The position numbers were made by a program, and so were the translations under genes. A DNA stretch of 15,798 nt from Russula earlei (Eukaryota > Basidiomycota > Agaricomycetes > Russulales > Russulaceae): positions 1-15,798 of the forward strand of contig JAGFNK010001043.1 of the NCBI GenBank assembly GCA_025769875.1. The letters run 5' to 3'. The notes beneath the pieces are model-generated. The model was not told the origin of the DNA and did not search any database. It was given only the letters and a program-made list of their open reading frames with translations. Shown piece by piece: positions 1 through 10,016 of this stretch (position 1 is its first letter; every line of letters begins with the position of its first letter).

Positions 1-1125
1 CGCCTGCAGATCGCCGCCCATTTTGAATCAATCTAGATACCCTATACATACAATGGACATGATCTGGCATGACTGGAAGCTGTGAGAACCATTCAACATA
101 CGCGAGGTGAGTTGGAGGGTGATGTCTGGGGATGGGAAGATGTTGCAGATAGCTTTACTCGGTATCTGGAAAACTATGTACTTGCGCAACTTGATCCTCT
201 TGGGTAACAGTCAGCTTAGGTTATACATTCATAAGAATTGCTTACTATGTGTGCCATCACAAACAAGAACAATATCAAATCTTGCTGGTAGGATATGCCC
301 ATGTGAATCGGATTGTTGTGGCTCCACATGCACCGAGTCAATTGACTCCATTTGGTCAGTGTCATTATCGCTAGCCACAAACTTGATCCGATGAAAGACT
401 GGGACACCACAGAATGGGATTAGTGTATTTGCTGCCCATGTGTGCAATGTTGCTGTTGAGGCATCAGGGTTGTTAACCCAAGCAATGAAATCAGCCAGGG
501 CATCTTGAAAGTTGATCGCACCGTACATCTTAGCAAGATCATCAAATGATACCAACTTCATTGTTGGGTTATGTGCCATCTTGAGAATGCTGAGACATGT
601 CTGCAAGGGACCAATTGATGTCCTGATGTCAGCGTCACACTGCTCACCCTGCTGCTGCCGCTTAATGGATGCCATGTGCTGTTGAACTTTCTCGTGATGC
701 TCCAACCATGTGGTCATCTGTGAGTACTCATCCTTGTGGTTTGTGGCATGGTATGCATCCTTTGCAAAATCTATGTGAAGACACTCAGTTTGTTCTGTAT
801 TATAGTTGTCAGTTGTGCCAAAATACATGATCGAGGACCAATAGTGAAGGAGACTGTGGATTTTTGGGATGTTAAAGTCATCCTGTGTACCGAGGTTGAC
901 AAAGACTGCCTTATTCTTGTGGAAGTGTTCAAGCACGTCCTGAAGGCGGGTAAGAGTACTGTACCACTCATATGGCTTGGGTACTGTGCCAAGTACAAAA
1001 AGTCAAGCAGTGTGCGCACTACTTTGATGATGCACATTGATGCATGGCCACTGAGAAGAGGGATATCAAAAATGACCCCAAGGAGAACACGACAGATATC
1101 TTTGTGTTCCTGTCCTGAAACATAA

Positions 1126-1676
1126 GGCCCCTTTTACCAACCAAGAATCTTGAATCTTGAACTTGAACTTGGATTTCAGGATTTTCTGGGAGTGACAGGA
1201 GTGACAGGAGTGATGTAAGTGATATGATGTATATAATAAAAAAATGCATTTCTTTCTGTTGTCTTTTGCATATTTGCATATATGGGGTTACACATGATGT
1301 GTCAGCATCAAACTTGGAGTCAAGCAGTCTGACTCGAGCTCAACATTTGGGTGCTTGCAGCCCCATTTTCACCAGAGCTGCACATACAAAATTTGCACAA
1401 AGATGTGCACCCACACATTGGTGACACATATTCTGCCTTAATGACCTGCTTGCAATACCTCACTTGGAAGGAGTGGAAGGAAGGGTTAGAAAAAATATTT
1501 TACATATCATATGTAAACCCAGCAAATCACACCAAAAAATAACTCATATTTGAAATAGACTCATATTAGTTTATTATGTCACTTACATCACACCTGTCAT
1601 TCCCGTCACTCCCGGAAAATCCCAAAATCCAAGTTCAAGTTCAAGATTCAAGAATTCTTGGTTGGTAAAAGGGGCC
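1126..1676. mobile_element. PIF/Harbinger-like (Tourist-type) MITE
   Basis: This is a 551-bp non-autonomous element whose ends form a near-perfect inverted repeat of roughly 100 bp. The left end reads GGCCCCTTTTACCAACCAAG and the reverse complement of the right end is the same. Similarity continues through TTGAACTTGAACTTGGATTT to GATGTAAGTGA. The flanking triplet TAA occurs at both 1123-1125 and 1677-1679. A 3-bp TWA duplication and G/C-rich termini starting GG are typical of PIF/Harbinger elements. The interior contains no transposase; open frames inside are short and unconvincing. It lies within a Plavaka transposase exon. Family assignment rests only on TIR and TSD type. Confidence 0.87.
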
Positions 1677-2414
1677 TAAGACAGCGATGTTATGTCTTTG
1701 GTAAAGAGCATAATGCTGTGATTTGGGGGTAACAGGTGGCAGCATTGGTTGATTGGTGCCGATCCAAAGATAGTTGGGCTCATTAGCCATGTGATAAGAT
1801 GCTTCATAACACCCTGAAGTAGTTGATGAAGGATATCAGGGGTGATTGACAGGAAGATGTCAGCAAATGGGAGAGATTCCCAGAAAGGGTGAAAAATGGG
1901 CTTGAGGCCAGCTTCTCGACAGGCTCTATGGAACATGCCTACATCCCCATCTGCTAGGTGATAGAGGTGCTTCACATCACTAGAGAGATGGGGCAGGAAC
2001 TCTTCAAAGACGCCTAGTCAATCACAAGGAACCAGACACTTGGGGCAGCGACTGCTGTATGTTCAGGTGACGAGAGACTGTTCAGGGTAATCACTGATGA
2101 ATACTGCAAATATTGGATGGCAGCGACACCATATTCCATCCGCAGTCATCATAGCAATACCCATTTCTCCACAGGAACTGATTGGGGCCAAAACAGTTTC
2201 CATACATGTATGGAATATATTTGCCAAGGCACGGCATTGAGCTGCCTTGTTTGTCATGCCTTCTAGGTTTGTTGTTGGAATATAACCAATTAGTACTTGT
2301 GTGGTGCAACAGCTTTCAATGAATGTCCTCCAGGATATTTCCAATTGTGAGATATATGGGGTATACCGTCTTTCCATGGAAGACAGTAAGTTGTGTTTTG
2401 TCAGACAAGATGAT

Positions 2415-2894
2415 TGTTGAGATCAGCACTGGCCTGAGCCCCAGGTGGTTGTGATGCAATCACAACTCTGATGTGTTGACACGTCAGATCACCCAGACCG
2501 GGCATTACCAGCTTCAGCTCATACGCTGCAGCATGCGTTAGAGACATTGATTAGATGATTTCGGACAATCGGTAGCTAGTTACCACTGATCCTCAGACAT
2601 ACTTAGTGATCCATAATGGTAGTTAGCTGCACTGCACTTAGTGGCAGTCTGAGGTACTTAAGAACACCACAAAGCATGTAGATCACTTCAGTTTTGTATC
2701 AACTAAACTGAAGTGAGTACTTAGTCTATGATATCTTATTGCTCTGTACTGATAACTGTTGGTAGCTATTGTCTGATAGGTACAATCTATTTATATCAGT
2801 TTTGTATCAACTAAACTGAACTATTGTCTGATAGATCTGCCTGCAATCTTATCATCTGCTGCTATCTAATCACACGCACTGTGCATTTTCAACA
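2415..2894. mobile_element. Solo LTR of an LTR retrotransposon
   Basis: This 480-bp segment begins TGTTGA and ends TCAACA, the TG...CA inverted termini of a long terminal repeat. It is bounded by an exact 5-bp duplication ATGAT (2410-2414 and 2895-2899), the size produced by retroviral-type integrases. No gag or pol sequence is present, so a single LTR left after recombination between two LTRs is the simplest reading. It sits inside the Plavaka coding sequence between the codons for PVII and SDKTQ. The superfamily (Gypsy or Copia) and the transcription direction cannot be told from the LTR alone. Confidence 0.87.
2683..2820. repeat. Repeated hairpin unit inside the solo LTR
   Basis: TCAGTTTTGTATCAACTAAA occurs twice, beginning at 2689 and 2796. 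Each copy is a hairpin in which TCAGTTT pairs with AAACTGA across a 10-nt loop. The first copy extends to a perfect 12-bp stem (2683-2694 with 2705-2716). A second direct repeat, CTATTGTCTGATAG, occurs at 2766-2779 and 2821-2834 and flanks the second hairpin. Confidence 0.75.
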
Positions 2895-4096
2895 ATGATG
2901 ACTGGAATGATAGTTTGCACCCGGGCAATGGGATTCGAGGGACGTCTGGCTCCATCGTAAGTGTATAATAAAAACTGAAAGTTGGTGTTACGCACCTGGA
3001 CTGTCCACCACCAATCACCAGTATACATCTCATTGAGGATGGGACATTTGCTCAGGGGAGGTATAAAGTCGCGCGGCGCAAACACAAGGTCCTTCATGAA
3101 ATTGGGGTCACCATAGAGAGCCCGGATACATTGTAAGGTGTCATGGAAAAAGAAGTGAAGATGTTCATGCCCAACGACCAATTCCTTGCAATTGAATGGC
3201 GTCGCCCAGGCAATTTCTTGTCATGATATTGTTCAATTCCCTTGTCATTTTGTAGGAGAGCTCAAGCTTCTCGACGACCTTTCTCTATCCCTCAGTGCTA
3301 TAATGTGTGAACATAGGGGTACTGGTACCTCAGGGATCGCAAGTAGATCTGTGACCGCTGATGATGTTGGGCCCACATCTTTGCCCAATGTGCGATTTCC
3401 AGTCAATTTTGGAGGAGAATGGAGCCCTATGGTGTCTCTGGGTGCTTGCGCCACTAGACCCATTTGCTGCATGGATGGCATATGGTCCAGAAATTGGAGT
3501 GCCAGGGTGACCAAATGGAAATCGGTCCATTAGCATGGCCTCTGATTTGCCCGCCTCAGTCCACACAGGTGGGTGATCAGGATACCCTGGATCTGCAGGT
3601 AATGGTGGTTCGATGGCAGTTTCCTGCTCGGGTAAGCACATATTGTGGATTTGATCATCATCATAGTCTACGATGTCAATGGTCAGCATTAGCCATAAGC
3701 GTTGTAGTGGATACTCACCGTCTGATTGCATGACTCCCAAAATGGGGGTAATTGGCCAAAGGCCTGTCATCCACAGCAGGGTCACGTTCACCACAAGAGG
3801 CAATATTGGAAACGATATGGGGTGTGGGAGTTGGGAATGATGCTAGTGATGATGCCAAGCGATGAATGGACTGAGACTCCAAATGGGCTGGTGTGGTGTT
3901 ATGCACTATACAGCAGCGCATACTCCTAGTCTTTGCAATGTGTTGAGAGTAGCCGTGATGGGTAAAGTTGCACTTGCAGCCTGGACAGTGAATCTGTGTG
4001 GCTTTCATGACAGAATGCTCAACTAGTTGAGAAGAGGAGGAATGGGAAGTCACTGTCAGAATATGCCATGTGCTTTTAACATAAAATGAAACTCAC

Positions 4097-4177
4097 CTTG
4101 GTCGTCGAACCCCATCACCCTTCCTGTCGTTTCCAGCATTCTTACCTCCACTCTCTTATTTTCATCTTGCTTCACCC
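4097..4177. promoter_or_regulatory. Compact head-to-head intergenic/5' region between Plavaka and the DUF6532 gene
   Basis: The DUF6532 start codon is at 4178. The Plavaka open frame begins at 4008 or, if the 44-bp intron 4053-4096 is used, at 4139. The two starts are therefore separated by 38 to 170 bp, so a shared promoter or overlapping 5' leaders are expected. A pyrimidine-rich stretch (about 4140-4175) precedes the DUF6532 ATG, as is common at fungal starts. No clear TATA element is seen. The promoter role is inferred from layout only. Confidence 0.4.
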
Positions 4178-6095
4178 ATGGCTCCTTGCACTCATCGCAA
4201 TGTGGCCAGACGATCTTCTAACAAGGGGAACATGGCATCTAGGAACAAAGATGCTATGATACAGAGCAACATTGATCATGAAACGTATCTAAAAGGTACT
4301 TCAAATTTTATTCATGTCAGCATATCTAATATCAAAAGTAGTGAATAAATGCACCTTATCCTCTGATGATGCTGATCACCCCAGCTCTGCCAATTTGGCT
4401 GTGCAGCCAACCTATACCCCACTTGTGAAGAAGGCACAAAAGTCCAGTGTGCTGCAGAAGTCCAGTGTGTCACATGGTATCATAGATGTTGCATGTGTTG
4501 ACTTGGACACAAAGGTCTTGGATATCAAGGAGGGAATGATGATTGCAGGGGGCATTGCCATGCCCATTCCAAGGAGGTTGGAGCGAAGTGCATGCATATG
4601 CTGACAAATAAGGTTTGTCACCAAACAAACCACTGATGGTTCATTTTTTTTCTCCCCAGTGTCCACTTTCTATGGTGATAGTGGTGGTGCACATGCCTGT
4701 CATCTTGTAACCGAACCTGTCAAAACTGAAACCACTGGTGACAATAGCAACCCAGAGCCAGAGACTGACTGGCTTGAGGACCTGGAGTCCACCCAGCAAC
4801 CATCCACAAAACGTTCTGAGGCGATGGTAATTGAGGTATGTCTGCAACATCATTTTATCTCTTCTAAAACTCAAAGCTATTCATGTAGAGACCATCATGG
4901 TCAGCTTCAGTTGCCCCTCCTGGGCCTTCTGCCTCTGATGGTGCACCACCTGGCAGCCAAACTTGGACAACTGATGATGTTCCATCTTCTCGAGATTGTC
5001 AAAGCAGTGCTACTGCTTTGGCTTCTGAATTTTGCTGGCCCACTGACACTGATCTCATACTTACTCCAGATTCAAACAAGGTAACACTGTCTAAGCAATG
5101 CCCACTAATTTGCCTCGTCCTACAAGATGCAGTGGATAGTGTTCAAGCCAGTTTGCTCATTGATCACGCATTCCCTGATGCCCCTACTGTTCTCACAGTG
5201 ATAAAGGCTGCTCTTTTATCAGCTGCTTCTTCCCATCCCAGTTCCTCATTCATCCATTGGCACCTCCAGTCCAATCATGAATATGTGACTAAAATTATCC
5301 CTGTGGTACGTTCCTCAACCAGAGATGGCATTACTGATGGAATCAACAGCCGCGTGGTTGTGTCCCCCTTTTCCAATGTGAAGCCAAAGAACGCTACACT
5401 ACCATCATCTTGGCTGAGTTGTTGGCCATCCCATCAAAGGCATCAATCATTGCCATTGTTGAGAAGCAGTTAACAGATTACAACTATATGTTTCCAACCA
5501 GCAAAAGTGTAAGTGGACTTATTCTTATTTGATACCATCTAATGTGTGGTTAGGTTTCATTGAACTTTGGTCTCATAATGTGCTCACGTCCCTATCGGAA
5601 TATGTGGATCATCAATGTGATTCACAATTTGTATTTTGCCAGAGGTGTTAACTTGTTTGTGAGTAAATTTGGACACCGCTTTCCGACACATCAAGATACC
5701 CTTGGGGTGATGATGCATGAAGTTCCAATACCAATGGTCACATTGGTAGCAACAGTGGTAAGTCTAGTTTAGTCTTGTCTTCAAAATTTGTTCTAACTAT
5801 ATATGTAGCTCTATGCTGCCCTGCATGAGTGGCATACTGGTGTCCACCAGGCCACGGACTTTTCAGCCAATGCATACCTTGATGTATATTGTGGCCATAT
5901 TGGCACATTCAACCATATCCAGGAGCATTGTGGCAATGCATTCCACATGATGATGGCGGATATTTTTACAAAAGCCCAGTGAGCAATCAAATCATGCTAT
6001 ACTTTGTTTAACTAATCTACCTTGGCAGCAGCACTTCAGTATTGAGAACCTCGGTCCCAATTGCTGGACTCAACCTTGAAGAACTCAACAATTGA
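4178..6095 (+). CDS. DUF6532 domain-containing protein, eight exons
   Basis: Function is unknown. DUF6532 is a domain expanded in agaricomycetes and often found near mobile DNA. Eight exons give one open frame of 518 codons plus stop: 4178-4295, 4342-4587, 4660-4835, 4889-5305, 5350-5508, 5554-5757, 5809-5978 and 6029-6095. Introns of 44-72 bp start with GT, end in AG and mostly carry CTAAT/CTGAT/CTAAC-like branch sites. The N-terminal half (residues 1 to about 250) is low-complexity, rich in Ser, Asp, Pro and Thr. The C-terminal domain (about 260-500) shows the family pattern: VQASLLIDHAFPD, VEKQLTDYNYMFP, NVIHNLYFARGVNLF, MVTLVATVLYAALHEWHTG, and a tail PIAGLNLEELNN. No transmembrane or signal segment is seen. 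The intron 4588-4659 is least certain because its donor GTGCAT is weak; an alternative donor at 4613 would leave a TGA at 4602 in frame. It is unusually intact compared with its neighbours. Confidence 0.76.
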
Positions 6096-7149
6096 GCAAG
6101 CTCACACCGTCCTTGGTCCCTCAAACCAACGGTGACATTATACCCGCTCATATTGTTCTCTTGGACAAATCATTGTTCTCATACATCTACACTTGTTTTT
6201 AGTTTGGCATTGTAAAATGCCTACATTAGTATTCCTGTCATAGTGTAGCTGAATGGACTGCGAAGTTATTGCACTATTATCAGTGCTTATTATCAATCAT
6301 GTCATGAACTATCCAATCCAAAATTATAGAACAAGAACCATGAATTATCATAATAGCAAAATTATTATCCATAATGATGATAATGGTCGATAAAATTATT
6401 GGGGATAAACTGGCGACAATAATTTCAGTTTTTGATAAATGATGCTAGTGAGGGAGAATAAGTGCTAATTATCTCTCGCCAGCACAGGAGGTTTTTCCTG
6501 ATGTGAGGATCAGCATACACATCGCAACTCTGGGGAGCATGCACAATTGACAATCAAGTCGCCGCCTTTAATGAACTATTAGGTTACTGCCCAGAGTGAC
6601 TCCTGCATGTGTATCCTCATTTCTCAGTTGGTTACAATGTGCAACCCCTACTAGTATGTGGCAGATTCATTGGCATGGCAGTGCAAAAAGAAAAATTGAA
6701 TCACTACAAAGGTGATCCATTGAAGGCAGAAGCAAACTGAAGTTCACCTCTCCACTAGCTCTTTCTCTTTCATACAATAGCTGGAAGCCAACAAAAGGCA
6801 GCTGATGAGCCTGCATCACATCATTAATACCTAATAAAGAGTTATCTCAGTTCATGAATGAATCATCCTTGATATTTGATAAATGTATTTACATGAAGGG
6901 ATCATGAACAACCTGTACGGCCACTGATTTAGTTGAGGAGGCACACTCCACCATGATATTGATGGTTTATAGGACTGCTGTAATATACTTATTTTAGTGT
7001 GAAATGAGTATGCGTGAGCGGCCAAGTGCACATGCAGTGTATGTGCATGTGCATGGGAATTGCTAGATAAATTAAGCAAGGCACTCCACGCATAAGTGAT
7101 CACTATAATGTATTACCTCAATAAGATGAAGCAAGGCACTTAGCTACCA
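6096..7149. other. Noncoding stretch between the DUF6532 gene and the pogo element
   Basis: No convincing gene is seen. The first 200 bp are probably the 3' untranslated region of the DUF6532 gene. The part around 6310-6440 is AT-rich. An imperfect inverted repeat of about 30 bp pairs 6501-6534 with 6590-6620. A perfect 10-bp hairpin lies at 7027-7053, and a 12-bp direct repeat AAGCAAGGCACT occurs at 7074-7085 and 7129-7140. Confidence 0.6.
7027..7053. repeat. Perfect short hairpin
   Basis: TGCACATGCA (7027-7036) is followed after 7 nt by its exact reverse complement TGCATGTGCA (7044-7053). The arms are built of TG/CA repeats, so this may be a by-product of a simple-sequence tract; no function is assigned. 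Confidence 0.6.
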
Positions 7150-7151
7150 TA

Positions 7152-7206
7152 CTGTCACCGACCCACCAACCATGCAGCTTACTTAAGGTACCTAGCACTT
7201 GGTCAG
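7152..7206 (+). repeat. Left terminal inverted repeat of the pogo-like element
   Basis: This 55-bp repeat begins CTGTCACCGACCCACCAACC and includes the palindromic core AGGTACCT. It matches the reverse complement of 10017-10071 at 53 of 55 positions. The adjacent TA is at 7150-7151. Confidence 0.93.
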
Positions 7207-7358
7207 TCACACATAGTCACCAGACACATAATGAAAACTTTGAAGCACCGTTTGAACCTTACATTGTTGATGAGACAGGGAAAAATCACTGCAATTGGAG
7301 GTTTGGGAGGGGGGCAAGGGAAAAAGACAATGTAATACTGTGTGCATACAGGAGTTAA

Positions 7359-9705
7359 CTAAACACTCTTGATCCGATTCTGCCTGCCTTGAAGGAAGAG
7401 CCCAGCAAATTGAGGCTGATCACAAAGGCCCGTGTGCACTTTGAAGTGGGACTTGAGCTAGCAAACCAGCTCATTGACGGTGCCTGACATCTTGAGTCCA
7501 AGCGCACCAGAGAGCGCGATAAGGTCATCTTTGCATTTATATGAGGAAAGTGGTTCTGTAAAACATGAGTGCATTGTTGTAAATAGACATTGAGACTCAC
7601 CATTGAAAACCTTAGACCATATGTCCTCTGAGATTTGTGCATCATGAGCTGCTTCATTGGTCAACTTTTGAGCTGCCTTCTCAGCAGCCTCTCTTGTGAG
7701 CTGGGCCTTCTCTTCCTGTTCAGTGAGCCACTGCACCTCAACTTCAGGATGGGCAACAAAATGCACGCTTGTCTTCACAGAACAGCGCATCTTGTGCTTC
7801 TGATTTTCCAACTCTGTCCTGGCATCAGATGCTGCATGCTTCATGATGGTGCAGTGTGCATTACTGGAGCTGGTCTCTGCCCTGGCTTGAAGGATCTCCC
7901 TTCCCATCAGCTCCACCATCAACCAGAGTCGAGAGAGCTCTGAACTGATCTCCTGGAATATAGTGGGGATTGGTGCATGGTGAGAACCAAATGCAATTGA
8001 GAGAGACATCGCAGGGGAAGAACTCGCCCTTTGAGAGTGAGTGAAGGGGGGGATGAGCCAGAGAGGGTCTCAGCTGGTGGACACGTCACATGGACGCTCT
8101 GACACATTTTGCATAATGGCCAAAGTGCATTCATTGTCTGTTGTAGGCAAGGAAGAGGATGGAGCCAAATTAAGCAAGACATGTGGACATGAAGCAAGGG
8201 GAGCTGGTGAAGGGGTGGGGGGGGTTGCAGAAGGCATGATGGAAGGAGAACACGAATGTGGTGGTGGCGAGTCATTCACGTGGTCTGGCAGTGGCGCGAA
8301 GTCTGAGTCATCGGACTCTGTGTCCCAGTCAAATGCAACTGGGTCTTTGTCTGTTACATCAAGACCGTCTTGTGCATGCTCATCATCTTGCATGCCCTCA
8401 TTGTTGTCTGAGCCATCCCAGTCAGAGGACTCAGAGGGAAGGGGGGAGGATGAGGGAACATCGACAGGAAATGAGATTGGGATGTGCTGAGTGGTGGAGT
8501 AAGCTTTGGAAGGTGCAAAATTGGCCTCAACAAAGATGGAGGGGTTGAAGGGGTGGATGCCAGTGGAGGAGAATGCAGACACGAGGAGCTTTTGGGTCAT
8601 TGTCTGAGTGCACACCTTCATGTACTTGACAATGACATTGTAACATGTGATGGGAATGTTTTCACAGATGCAGCGGTCACAATGAATGGACCAGTTCCAC
8701 TGTGTGTGGCAAAAAACTTTGATGTTGAGCAGTTGGAGCTTGTGTGTGCACTTGGAGGGGAAGGTGATGACGATGATGTTGTGTTGGTATGCAAGTGCCT
8801 GGAATCCGTCAGTCTTGTGAGAGTTGTGACCATCAACAAAAAGGACAACAGGGTTGTCAGTGACCTTGTGGTCCAGAGCAAAGGGAATGAAGGTGTGGCA
8901 GAACCACAACAAACCGATTTCATTGTCCATCCACCTGTTTTGGGATGTGGCAATCCCCCTGATTGGGGCATCCAGATCAGATTTGCGGTGGACTGGGAGA
9001 GGCCCATTTGAAAGGACAAACACTGGGGGAACAGACAACCCAGAGGGTGAAATACACTCGGTGATGGTGACAAGTTTGAGGGAATTGGAATGCATGCAAT
9101 AAAATTTGCTTTTCTTGAGGGTGCATAGGTGAAAATATTTTTTGTACCATTTGCGGCCTCCACCAAGTTGCAAACCCTTCTTGTCCATGTTCCAGATGTG
9201 CTCTGGTGGGAGGTTTGGGTGCTTGTCATAGACCCTGCTTGACTAGCTCAAAATATCAAGTGACATTTGAGACATTGAAGTTCTGAGCACGCTTGGGATC
9301 CAGATTACTTGGCTTTGATGACTGAAGCTCCAGGTGCCAGTTCTTGCCTGGGATGATGCCAGACATGTCGTACCCAAGAGATTTGACATTGTTCTGGTCC
9401 ATTGGTTTAGCAATCAAGGCCTGGTGGCCTACCCAGGAAACTAGTGCACCCTCCTGTTCCTTTGAGAGCAGTTGCTGAGTCACATTTGCATCCTTCTTGT
9501 GACAATGCCCATTGATGCGATCACTGAGTGTCTGAAGAGGAACCTAAGGGAATTTATAAGCATTAGAGAACCAAATGACTGCTCCTCATGTTGTGGGCAA
9601 TCGCAGCTGCTCATCTACTTTTGAAGTGGCCCTCCTGCCACTCAGTGATTGCTCCTTGAATTTGGTCCTCATATGCATCATCTGTCTGGCATGATCGCTT
9701 TGTGC
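7359..9705 (-). pseudogene. pogo/DDE_1 transposase, inactivated mainly by transitions
   Basis: This is the transposase of the surrounding element. In order: an N-terminal HTH region (AITEWQEGHFKS, then after an intron LQTLSDRING); a CENP-B-type second HTH (LLSKEQEGALVSW, NLDPKRAQNFN); and the DDE_1 core with NMDKKGLQLGGG (first Asp about 9187, normally MDEKG), VDGHNSHKT (second Asp, about 8840) and THKLQLLNIKVF (about 8730), where the usual third Asp of LQPLD is Asn. Then follow an acidic linker (DWDTESDDSDF), a Pro/Ser-rich stretch, a coiled coil (EEKAQLTREAAEKAAQKL) and, after a 45-bp intron (7556-7600), a SAP-like end (LSSYKCKDDLIALSGALGL). Breaks: TGA at 9611-9613, 9256-9258 and 8070-8072; TAG at 7458-7460; one extra G near 9233-9235; and an intron (9544-9589) whose donor reads ATGAGG. 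The stop expected for the intact frame is at 7359-7361. The start codon is unclear, near 9692. Confidence 0.88.
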
Positions 9706-10016
9706 AGATGGATGGCATCAATGAAATGGTTTATTACACTGCAATGCAGGAGTGGGAGAGTGTTACAGCGATCGCTGGGGCTAATGAGAGGATGAGGATG
9801 GCTTAGAGACATGTGATTAGCCGAGGATGCCGATTTGAAGCACCAACTTGAACTCTACCATTCTGCATGACATCTCTCCAAAAACACAAGGAAGGGGAAA
9901 ACATCAAATGGGTATATTCTGACAAAAAAAAAACATGGGTGGATTCACATTAATCACTACTTTCACCCCCCATTTGAAAGAGATCAAGATCATCATTTTC
10001 AGTGTGTCTACAAATT

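Larger units (their letters stand above)
1..4139 (-). pseudogene. Plavaka-type transposase (CACTA-like, basidiomycete), decayed, nested-insertion host
   Basis: This is a degraded DNA transposase read right to left. From the N-terminus: a C2HC zinc knuckle (CPGC, then SQH, then RC, about 3990-3910); the block FSSKIDW (about 3410); ELSYK and RELNNI (about 3260-3220); CIRALYGDP (about 3130); GDWWW (about 3010); TIIPVII (about 2905); SDKTQLTVF (about 2400); VLIGYIPTT and GIAMMTADGIW (2290-2130); [18 protein letters not shown] (about 1820); DFLYLAQYP (about 990); the C-terminal FGTTDNYNTE and DFAKDAYHATNHKDEY (about 820-730); and HLAYVEWF near 90. The order and spacing fit Plavaka proteins as I know them. 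Likely introns are 4053-4096, 3668-3718 and 2946-2995. Decay is visible as in-frame TGA at 2063-2065 and 2018-2020 and frameshifts near 3400, 3190, 2915, 2320 and 960, plus two insertions. The start may be the ATG at 4139 (through an upstream exon) or at 4008. The end lies beyond the window. Confidence 0.85.

Noticed and set aside
1224..1542. Small open frames inside the MITE
   Set aside because: They are short, overlap one another in different frames, and contain no transposase motif.
2473..2888. A possible LTR starting at TGTTGACACG within 2415-2894
   Set aside because: No matching target duplication flanks it, whereas the outer TGTTGA/TCAACA ends have an exact ATGAT duplication.
3186..3533. 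Open frame of 115 codons on the plus strand
   Set aside because: It is antisense to the Plavaka transposase, whose minus-strand frames carry recognisable family blocks here.
5084..5131. A GT-AG intron starting GTAACACTG in the DUF6532 gene
   Set aside because: The frame stays open through it and the translated residues fit the domain; removing it would shift the frame.
5980..5982. TGA as the end of the DUF6532 protein
   Set aside because: The T and G overlap a good donor GTGAGC with a CTAATC branch site and CAG acceptor; splicing gives a family-like C-terminal tail.
7000..7060. CRISPR-like or tandem-repeat array from the TGCATG tract
   Set aside because: There is only one hairpin and no spacer-repeat periodicity; CRISPR is not expected in a fungus.
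8041..9011. Several plus-strand open frames of 96-175 codons
   Set aside because: They are shadows of the pogo transposase coding strand and have no protein-like motifs.
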